Of a stretch of DNA of 64,000 nt, positions 19,001 to 26,071 are shown piece after piece. The stretch is taken from NCBI RefSeq assembly GCF_007859765.1, contig NZ_SIHJ01000001.1:1919311-1983310 (forward strand), written 5' to 3'. Below the pieces are notes generated by a model. That model made no database searches. It saw only the letters and a program-made list of their open reading frames with translations, and had not been told where the DNA came from. The position numbers and the translations under genes are program-made. This stretch comes from Posidoniimonas corsicana. GTDB taxonomy: Bacteria; Planctomycetota; Planctomycetia; Pirellulales; Lacipirellulaceae. Numbering within the stretch: position 1 is the first letter of the stretch; the number at the start of each line of letters is the position of its first letter.

Positions 19001-22000
19001 TCAGAACGCGGAGCCGAGCGGGTTTGCGACGCTACTTCGAGCCTCGTCTTCTTCCTGCTCGTCGGCTTCGCTGCGCTCCCCCCCAATCGATAAGGCGTCT
19101 ACTTCTGTCCGGTAACTGTCGAGTACCACGGAGTCTCGCTGTTGCCGTGCAAGGATCTGCAGCAGCGAATCTGACACGGCAGGCAAGGGGAGCGCAGCAT
19201 CAATCTCGGGCGGTGCGGACGGAATCTCCAGGTCCGCGATCGAACCGAACACGATGTCCGCAGGTGTCGGATCGCGGTCCGCAGGCAACGGAGATTCAAG
19301 TTCTCCTTCGCTATCCTCGATGCGCACTGAAGGGGACACGAACGCCGTTTGTGCTGCCTCAGGCAAGTCAGCATGGGAGGCGCCAAGGTTGTCCCTCCAA
19401 ACGGTGTAGTCCGCGGAGTCGACTACCCCATCGAAGTTTCCATCGGCGCCGTCGCCGGCTGCCGCAGGAGACTGGCCGTACTGGCTCCTCCACAGCTGAT
19501 AGTCGAGCTGATCGACCATGCCGCTCCGGTCATAGTCGCCCGCTAGCGTAGGCGTTGAGTTTCCGTCGTCGCCAGGCGATCCGCCGTCATTCGTGCTGGC
19601 CCGCCAGTTTGTCGGATCATTGGGGTCTCCGTAGGGATCAATGATCTCAAGCGACGGGCCATTGCCGTCCGGGGCCTCGGGCCAGGGCGCGGCGTCGTCG
19701 TACGTGAACGAGAGGATCTGGACGCCGTTAGCGGCGAACAAGGATAGAGTCTCGCCGCCATTGCTGAGGTTGGCGTCCGCGTATCCGCCGGGGGCGAGGT
19801 CGATCTCGGTCCCGTAGATCGATTGGAACACGGCAGGGTTGCGCGCGACGATGATGTACTCGTTCGGCTCCAGCGACAGACCGTCGGCCAGCACGTACGG
19901 CGTGTTCGAGAAGTCGGTAATCTGGACGCCCGACAGGTCCACCGTCTGTGGGCCCATATTGAGAATCTCGATGAACTCCTGGTCGGACTCGTCAAGGAGG
20001 CTTGGGTTGTTCGGGTGGTAATGCAGTTCGGTGATGGCGAGGGTGGGCACGCTGACAGGAGGGCCGGCGATAAATTCGATCGGGTCGGACCAGTGGCTCC
20101 ACCGGTCGCGGGAGTCCATCATCCTCACGCGCGCCCGGTACGTGCGTCCTTCTTCAAACTGCCCCGCGCCAACCGTGATTGAATCTTGAAACGAGTCGAG
20201 TTCCCCACTCTCCCAGACGGCGTCAATTTCGTACTTCCACGGCGAGCTGGGATCGAACCCCGGCGTGTTAGGGTTCGAAACCTCCGCGATCCGCCATTCC
20301 ATCGCGCCGAACGCTGTCGGAGACCCTGGGAAGTCGGTCGTGGTGAACTCCCACCCGCCCAAGGCGAACCCCGCCTGACCGGTGTAGGTTAGGGTCGGTG
20401 TCTCGGGGATGGTTGATTCGTCGGTCAGGATGTTCTGGTCGATCCACGCGCCGCGTGTGATTGAGTAGTCAACGAGCACCTGCTTCATGCCGGCGTAGCT
20501 TCCGGCCGGCGGAACGCTCCCCCCGCCAGCGTAGAAGCGGCCGTGCCCGGCCTGTCCAGGGTTCACGTAGCTCGAAACAAGGATGGGGTTGTAGTCCCAC
20601 ATCGCTCGATCCGCGTCGACGAGCGAAGCCTGCCCGTCGGTAAAGACGAAGGACGACGATTCGTCCACGAGCAGGGACACCTGCTCTTCGTTGTAGAGAA
20701 GGTCACGGATTTCCCGCATGCGGTTGCGGTAGGCCTGCGCGTAGGATCCGAAGGCGAGCACCCGATCGCGGAAAGGCTCGGCGCCGTTGCCGTACTGATT
20801 GTCCGCCCAGGTCAGGTCGAGGTCCCATGGCAGCGTTTCCCACTTTCCCGTTTCTGGGTTGTGGTAGTAGTAGTAGTTCTTGCCGTAACCGGTGTCGTAG
20901 TGGTGGATCGCTTCGAGGATCGACCTGTAGCTGTAATAGCTTTCCAGGTTCAGGTTTTGCTCCCACCACTCGGCGGTCTGTGGACCGCTCTCGTAGGTAG
21001 TCTTGAATGCTATCAGGTCCGACGAGTCGTTAACCTCGGGGTAGTCACCCTGGTTGCTAAGCTCGCCGCCAATGCCGCCGACGCCTGTCCCGTTCTCCAT
21101 CTTGTAGAGGTTGCCATCCGGCAAGCCGTGTTGTTCAAGGAAATTGTCGTTCAGCTGCTCCACAGCGAGGTACAGGCCCTGAAAGTCACCGCTGTACTGG
21201 TCGGCCCCGGTCTCGTCAGCGCTCTCGATGATGCGGAAGCTGACGTAGTTGGTGTTCGGCGACGCCACCCCCGCCATGTTGAAGAGCTTGAACCCCACCG
21301 ACTCGAACAGCCCTTGCTCGCCACGGTGCTGAGAGAACCCCTGCGAGATGATTGCGCTTAGGTTTAGCTTGGTCCACGACGAGTCGTACGTTTCACCGTA
21401 GTCGTCGCGTGCCTGGAAGTCGTGGCCGCGGTTGAAGTCGAACTTCCACATGTTCTTGCCCATCGCGTAGCGCCACACCCCGCCCCGCGCGCGGTACCGG
21501 ATGTGGTCGTACACGACGCCGTCGTACACCAGCGCCCCGTTCCACAAGTACTCGCTGCCCCCGTAGCCGCTGAAACGGGACGAATCGGGGATAAACTGCG
21601 AATCCTCGTGCGCTTCGCGAGTTGTAATGAGGTGGTACGTGGCGACCGAGTCGAGCAGCTCGCCGTCGTACGTCACCTCTTGGGTTTGGCCCGGTCGGAC
21701 TGCGCCGGTCCAGTCGGGCGTGTCATCATAGACGAAGTAGGCAAAGTTCCGCTGGCCGTCGTCTGCGTAGGGGACCGTTACGCTCTCGCCGAGGCTGTCG
21801 GCGGCGACCACCCGGTACCGGACCAGGCGGCGGTGGAGTTGGAGGTCGCCGGGAAGCACGGCGGTGTAAATGTCATCCCCCGGAGACACGTCGCCACCGG
21901 CGCCGTCGTCAGTCATCGGCAGCGTGGTCCAGCTCGTCGCGTAGCGGGGGTCGTCGATCGGGATGTAGTCGCCGGGCTCCACGAGCTGGTACTGCAGCGC

Positions 22001-23647
22001 AACAGTCGCGACGCCCTCTGGGTCGGTGGCTTTGACCGTGATGGTGACGTCTTCTCCCGAGCGGGGGGAGACCGGGAAGTGGTCTACCTTCCTCGTCTGC
22101 GGCGGAGCGTTGATCGCGAACACGGAGTTTGAAGCTCTCGGCGTCGCTGGCGCCGAGCGCCAACTGCCGCCCAAGTCGTTCTCGAGCAGCGGGCTGATCA
22201 GCTGGATCGAGTAGCCTTCAATGTCGCCCACTGTGGGCCAAGGGTAGCCGAGCTGGTAGTCGACCTCATCCTGCTTGTCGCCATTGTCGTCCCGGAGCTC
22301 AATCGTTTCCCCGCTGTTGCTGAGGCGTCCGTCGAACGGCCCCAGCACCGGCACGCCGAACTGCGATGTAAACTCCGAGGGGTTCTGAGCAATTACAAGG
22401 TGCTCACCCGACTGCAGCACTACGCCTGCGGGCAGCGTGTAGCGGACGGCCTCGTCCAGGCTCCAGCCCGAGATGTCGATGGCTTCGTCGCTGACGTTCA
22501 GAAGCTCGATGAACTCCCACGGCTTCGAGTCGTCTCCTACGTCGTAACCGATCTCGTTGATGACGATCCCGCCGCCGGACAAGGTCGCGAAGGTTCCGCT
22601 GAACGGTGAATTGGGCAAACCCGAGTCGCTGCCCAGCAATGCCCCTTCGGCTATCGTGACTGTATGGAGGCCGTCCCCGGCCACCACCGGGAGAGCGAAT
22701 TCAATCGAATCTGCATCGATTATTGTCGCCGACACGGCGGGAACGCCATCGACCTCCAGATCCGACGCGTCCAGACTTGCGGCCGCCAGCGGCTCGCTAA
22801 GGTGCACAATGTAGCTCGTTGGCGCAGAGGTCAACGCCGCTCCATCGACTGGGTTAGTTCCGACCACGTGGAACGTCGGGTCGCTCTCTACTAACTGAAT
22901 CGCGGTGAGCGCATAGCCCTTTGACCCTCCCGTCGCGGTTCCTGAACCTACGCCGGGTGTCGCCCCGAGGTACTGCTCCGACACCACTTCAAACTCGCCG
23001 TCGGCGCCCGGATCGATGTCGCTCCACCCGACGACGAATCCCTGATCCTCGAGATGATTCTCCCCAGTCCAGAGCGCCACCTGGTTCGCCGGGAGGCCGT
23101 CGGTGACGACTCCGATGCCGGTGCTGTGGTCCAGGCTGAACGACTCGGCGCCGACGAGAGTGATCAGCGTCCAGCGATTAGTGTACCCCGCGTTTCCCCT
23201 TACACTCGTGCCCGTGAACTCATAGGAGCGATCTGACGACAGCCCGGAAAATGCGTGGACGTAACGGTCCCCGCCCGTCAGTGCGATGCTGGCGCCGGCC
23301 GCACTGCTGAAGTCAATCCAACCGTTGAAGGTGTTCGCCGCATCGGTGCCGTTCGCGGGCAGGCCGGTGACGCTCTCATAGGAGGCGCCAAGAGAGGTTG
23401 TCGAGAGCGTGATCGAGGTCGCTGCCCCGGATTGGCTGTCGACGAGTTGTCCGGAATTGTTCCCGAATGCAGCGTACCCGGTGACAAATGGGTGCGTTTC
23501 GGCGCCTGTCACGTGGTCGTTGTACATCACAACGTCCCCGGCTAGCAGCACCCGAGACTCGAGGACCTCGAACCGACGTGCCCGCCTGACACGGCTCGCT
23601 GCGTCTTGTGTTCGGGACCGGGTCGACTTACGCCGCCATTGCCGCAT
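19001..23647 (-). CDS. CotH kinase-like, lamin-tail-domain and dockerin surface protein
   Basis: A 1548-residue secreted protein beginning with a basic stretch and the motif FEVLESRVLLAGD. Order: an unrecognised N-terminal domain (about 30-340), lamin-tail domain 1 (about 360-440, IVINEIGYDVGDD..WEFIELLN), a long region with CotH kinase-like sequence (about 650-1030) containing NYYYYHNPETGKWETLPWDL, lamin-tail domain 2 (about 1200-1270, ITELHYHPNN..EFIEILN), and a dockerin pair (about 1369-1420). CotH-like proteins include atypical protein kinases that phosphorylate spore-coat proteins, but activity of this bacterial surface version is not established. Lamin-tail domains are thought to bind carbohydrates or cell-surface ligands. 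ATG 23647 has GAGGGAAG upstream. No PEP-CTERM tail is present. Confidence 0.86.
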   Translation of the reverse strand: MRQWRRKSTRSRTQDAASRVRRARRFEVLESRVLLAGDVVMYNDHVTGAETHPFVTGYAAFGNNSGQLVDSQSGAATSITLSTTSLGASYESVTGLPANGTDAANTFNGWIDFSSAAGASIALTGGDRYVHAFSGLSSDRSYEFTGTSVRGNAGYTNRWTLITLVGAESFSLDHSTGIGVVTDGLPANQVALWTGENHLEDQGFVVGWSDIDPGADGEFEVVSEQYLGATPGVGSGTATGGSKGYALTAIQLVESDPTFHVVGTNPVDGAALTSAPTSYIVHLSEPLAAASLDASDLEVDGVPAVSATIIDADSIEFALPVVAGDGLHTVTIAEGALLGSDSGLPNSPFSGTFATLSGGGIVINEIGYDVGDDSKPWEFIELLNVSDEAIDISGWSLDEAVRYTLPAGVVLQSGEHLVIAQNPSEFTSQFGVPVLGPFDGRLSNSGETIELRDDNGDKQDEVDYQLGYPWPTVGDIEGYSIQLISPLLENDLGGSWRSAPATPRASNSVFAINAPPQTRKVDHFPVSPRSGEDVTITVKATDPEGVATVALQYQLVEPGDYIPIDDPRYATSWTTLPMTDDGAGGDVSPGDDIYTAVLPGDLQLHRRLVRYRVVAADSLGESVTVPYADDGQRNFAYFVYDDTPDWTGAVRPGQTQEVTYDGELLDSVATYHLITTREAHEDSQFIPDSSRFSGYGGSEYLWNGALVYDGVVYDHIRYRARGGVWRYAMGKNMWKFDFNRGHDFQARDDYGETYDSSWTKLNLSAIISQGFSQHRGEQGLFESVGFKLFNMAGVASPNTNYVSFRIIESADETGADQYSGDFQGLYLAVEQLNDNFLEQHGLPDGNLYKMENGTGVGGIGGELSNQGDYPEVNDSSDLIAFKTTYESGPQTAEWWEQNLNLESYYSYRSILEAIHHYDTGYGKNYYYYHNPETGKWETLPWDLDLTWADNQYGNGAEPFRDRVLAFGSYAQAYRNRMREIRDLLYNEEQVSLLVDESSSFVFTDGQASLVDADRAMWDYNPILVSSYVNPGQAGHGRFYAGGGSVPPAGSYAGMKQVLVDYSITRGAWIDQNILTDESTIPETPTLTYTGQAGFALGGWEFTTTDFPGSPTAFGAMEWRIAEVSNPNTPGFDPSSPWKYEIDAVWESGELDSFQDSITVGAGQFEEGRTYRARVRMMDSRDRWSHWSDPIEFIAGPPVSVPTLAITELHYHPNNPSLLDESDQEFIEILNMGPQTVDLSGVQITDFSNTPYVLADGLSLEPNEYIIVARNPAVFQSIYGTEIDLAPGGYADANLSNGGETLSLFAANGVQILSFTYDDAAPWPEAPDGNGPSLEIIDPYGDPNDPTNWRASTNDGGSPGDDGNSTPTLAGDYDRSGMVDQLDYQLWRSQYGQSPAAAGDGADGNFDGVVDSADYTVWRDNLGASHADLPEAAQTAFVSPSVRIEDSEGELESPLPADRDPTPADIVFGSIADLEIPSAPPEIDAALPLPAVSDSLLQILARQQRDSVVLDSYRTEVDALSIGGERSEADEQEEDEARSSVANPLGSAF

Positions 23648-24164
23648 GCCACTTCCCTCTTCGCGTGATCGTGCAGATGAGAAAGACTGCAGGAGAAGGT
23701 GTAGGACGATGCCTGCCTACCAACACTTCATACTAGCTGGCTGCGGCCGGCTTGTCACGCGAGATGACTTGCGGTGTCACTGTCTGGTGAGTGGAGTTGA
23801 GGTTCGATAGCCCATCCTCCAAGCACGACACGCTGGCATCAGACCGTTCCTTGTGTGAGGGCCAGGATAGCAGCACTATTGTGTAGGAGGGAACGGCGGC
23901 TTGCGAAGCTTATACCTTCCGTGGAACGAGTCCCCCACCATATCAAGGTCGAGCTGTGCTGCGTGCGCGGATTCGTGCGAGTGCACTGGCATCGGCATTC
24001 GTTGGTTGTGCGACGCTCGGTCGGCTTGACGCCAATGCCCGTGCCCACTCTCCCAAACCGCCAACCGCGGTAGAGCAATGCCCCGGTGGCTTCGGCAGCA
24101 TTGCTCTAGCGCTACTCGGGTCAGGTGGAGCAGGTCGACCCCCCGGCCAATGCTGCGGATGCGG
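23648..24164. other. Gap between two minus-strand secreted-protein genes
   Basis: Contains the presumed promoter of the CotH protein gene on its left side and a strong terminator-like hairpin near its right end. No gene is supported: short open frames of 70-80 codons on both strands have no recognisable content. Confidence 0.5.
24071..24108 (-). terminator. Hairpin downstream of the PEP-CTERM gene
   Basis: TAGAGCAATGC (24071-24081) and GCATTGCTCTA (24098-24108) form an 11-bp perfect stem with a 16-base GC-rich loop. It sits about 55 bases beyond the stop of the minus-strand gene at 24165, where a terminator would be expected. No T-run follows on that strand, so termination may be through the hairpin alone. 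Confidence 0.55.
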
Positions 24165-25958
24165 CTAAGCGACAACCCCCCGGCGGCGGCTTGCTAGTCC
24201 GGTCAATGCAAAACAGCCCAGCAGCATGCTCAGTGGTTCCGGAACAGCGCCCGCGCTGCTAACGACCGCTCCGCTGGCGCCGAAGTTGTCCCGCCACCAC
24301 TCGTAGTCGGCGGTCCCGACCGGCCCGCTCAGCCCGGGGTTGCGGGTGCCGTCGGCGAAGGCGGCTGCGGAACCGCCGAGGCTGTCACGGAAGATGGTGT
24401 AGTCTGCCGCGTCGACGATTCCGTTTCCGTTGTAGTCGCCGGAAATTGCGCCAGCGGGCTCTTCGTAGCTTACGACCCCGAAGGAAGGCGCGGCGTCCTC
24501 ATCGGCAAAGAAGAACTCAAGCGTGAGGTCTTCTTCGCCTGCGGTATTGAATATGGCGCCGAGATTGTAGCTCGTGCCCTGGGTGAGAACCGTTGCCCCC
24601 GCCGCCTTCAGTTCACCGAGCTGTCCCGAGTTGGCGCCAATCTCAAGCCAATCCCCTCCGGCAGCGCCTTGATCTTCAAGGCTGGACCACCCGCCTGTGA
24701 GAAGGGCGCCGCTGGCGGACTTGACGGCGTAGCCGTCGATCGTGATAGAAAGCGGCGACTCGTTCACCAGCACGGCATCGCCGGTAACGGGGTTGACGTT
24801 GAGCACAAGGTTATTGAACTTCTTGTTGCCTTCGTAAACGACAACGCCACCGATGGAGTCGTACTGCTCATTCGTGTAGCTAAAGCTCAGGTCCTCGTAG
24901 TCCGTTCCAAGTTCTGTCACGGTCGGGTCGAACACAGCCCCGATTGATCGCGACGCTCCCGGGGCAAGGGACGTGATGCCCTCTCTGCGAAGTTCGCCGA
25001 TGGACTCGTTGACAAGCTCACCGAACTCTCCCCAGGACCCGCCGTCAAGGCTCTGACTGCTAAAGCTGTTGAAGGCTGCTGGGTTGATTGATCCAAGCCC
25101 GGACTCGATGACATACCCGTCCAGGTCGATGGCGCCGCCGGACATGTTGGTGATTGTGCCAACGCCCGTCGAGCGATTGATGGACAGCACTACACGGTCT
25201 TCAAGTTGCAGTGTTCCAACTGCGCCATTAGCGCCGCCCGCGCTGGTGCGGATCGCGAACTTCTGCCACGGATCGAGGGTCAGGCCGCTGTTGACCTCGA
25301 CTTCGGGCATGTTGCCGACTACCGATCCGCCGTCGAAGACGTCCCAAGTGTCGGAAGGAGATGGCGTGTAACCGAAGTCGAGACTAACCGTACCGCCGAG
25401 AAGGGTGATCGGACCGGGCGTAGAGATCGCGTTGAATGACGAGCTGGTAAGCTGCGGGCTGAAGGTGCTGCCGCCGTTGAACGTGATCCCCTGGGAAGCA
25501 GAGACGTTGGCCGTGGACCCCATCTCCAGGGCGCCATTCACCGTGAGGTTCACCGAGCTGAAGGATCCGCCCGACGCCACCGAAATGCGGCCATTGGCGT
25601 TGATAGTTGCACCGCCGCTTCCGCCGACGTTGGGCGACGTGACAACCGAAAGCGAGCCGGTGCTGGCCACCTCGACAGCACCTGAGTTGATCGTCAATCC
25701 GATCGGTGTTGGTGGGGTGTCGGTGACCTGCGCGATGCTGCCAGGGTCACCAATCGTCGCCGACTCGTCAAAGTCGATACTCGGCACAAACATGTTGGGA
25801 GGGTCGGCGCCGTCAGACCAGTTGGCGTCGACGTTCCAGTCTGCCGCCGTGGTTGGCACGAAGGTGTAGTTAACCTGGGCGTGAGCGGGCGCAACCAACG
25901 CGGCGGCTGCGGCGACCGCCACCAGGGATGGAACCGACTTAAAGAGGAGACGCATCAT
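24165..25958 (-). CDS. PEP-CTERM/dockerin secreted protein with a duplicated lamin-tail-like domain
   Basis: A 597-residue secreted protein: signal peptide ending near VAPAHAQ, a glycine/serine/threonine-rich beta-solenoid-like stretch (about 30-260), two copies of a roughly 100-residue domain (about 265-370 and 375-485), a dockerin-type stretch GDYNGNGIVDAADYTIFRD, and a C-terminal PEP-CTERM tail with VPEPLSMLLGCFALTGL then RRR. PEP-CTERM tails are cut by exosortase, not encoded here. The two copies share the pattern N-x-x-TG, then DGY, a tryptophan-rich middle, GEL/GELK and a final GVVVYE/GVVSYE. Two adjacent ATG codons (25958, 25955) could serve as start. It is separated from the upstream triple-module gene by about 110 bases with a hairpin, so it is probably transcribed on its own. 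Confidence 0.85.
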   Translation of the reverse strand: MMRLLFKSVPSLVAVAAAAALVAPAHAQVNYTFVPTTAADWNVDANWSDGADPPNMFVPSIDFDESATIGDPGSIAQVTDTPPTPIGLTINSGAVEVASTGSLSVVTSPNVGGSGGATINANGRISVASGGSFSSVNLTVNGALEMGSTANVSASQGITFNGGSTFSPQLTSSSFNAISTPGPITLLGGTVSLDFGYTPSPSDTWDVFDGGSVVGNMPEVEVNSGLTLDPWQKFAIRTSAGGANGAVGTLQLEDRVVLSINRSTGVGTITNMSGGAIDLDGYVIESGLGSINPAAFNSFSSQSLDGGSWGEFGELVNESIGELRREGITSLAPGASRSIGAVFDPTVTELGTDYEDLSFSYTNEQYDSIGGVVVYEGNKKFNNLVLNVNPVTGDAVLVNESPLSITIDGYAVKSASGALLTGGWSSLEDQGAAGGDWLEIGANSGQLGELKAAGATVLTQGTSYNLGAIFNTAGEEDLTLEFFFADEDAAPSFGVVSYEEPAGAISGDYNGNGIVDAADYTIFRDSLGGSAAAFADGTRNPGLSGPVGTADYEWWRDNFGASGAVVSSAGAVPEPLSMLLGCFALTGLASRRRGVVA

Positions 25959-26009
25959 ATGTCGAGCCTTTATGATTTAGCCAAGTTGCTGTTTCGCCGA
26001 TGCGGGTCT

Positions 26010-26058
26010 CACGTGAGCCTTTGGGTGCGATCCTTGATCGCTCCGGAGCACCCACGTG
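26010..26058 (-). terminator. Nested hairpin after the triple PEP-CTERM gene
   Basis: CACGTG (26010-26015) pairs with CACGTG (26053-26058), GGGTGC (26023-26028) with GCACCC (26048-26053), and an alternative inner stem GCGATC-CTT-GATCGC spans 26027-26041. It begins 14 bases past the stop of the minus-strand gene at 26072, the right place for a terminator or an mRNA-stabilising 3' structure. Confidence 0.55.
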
Positions 26059-26071
26059 CCTGGATATGAAA

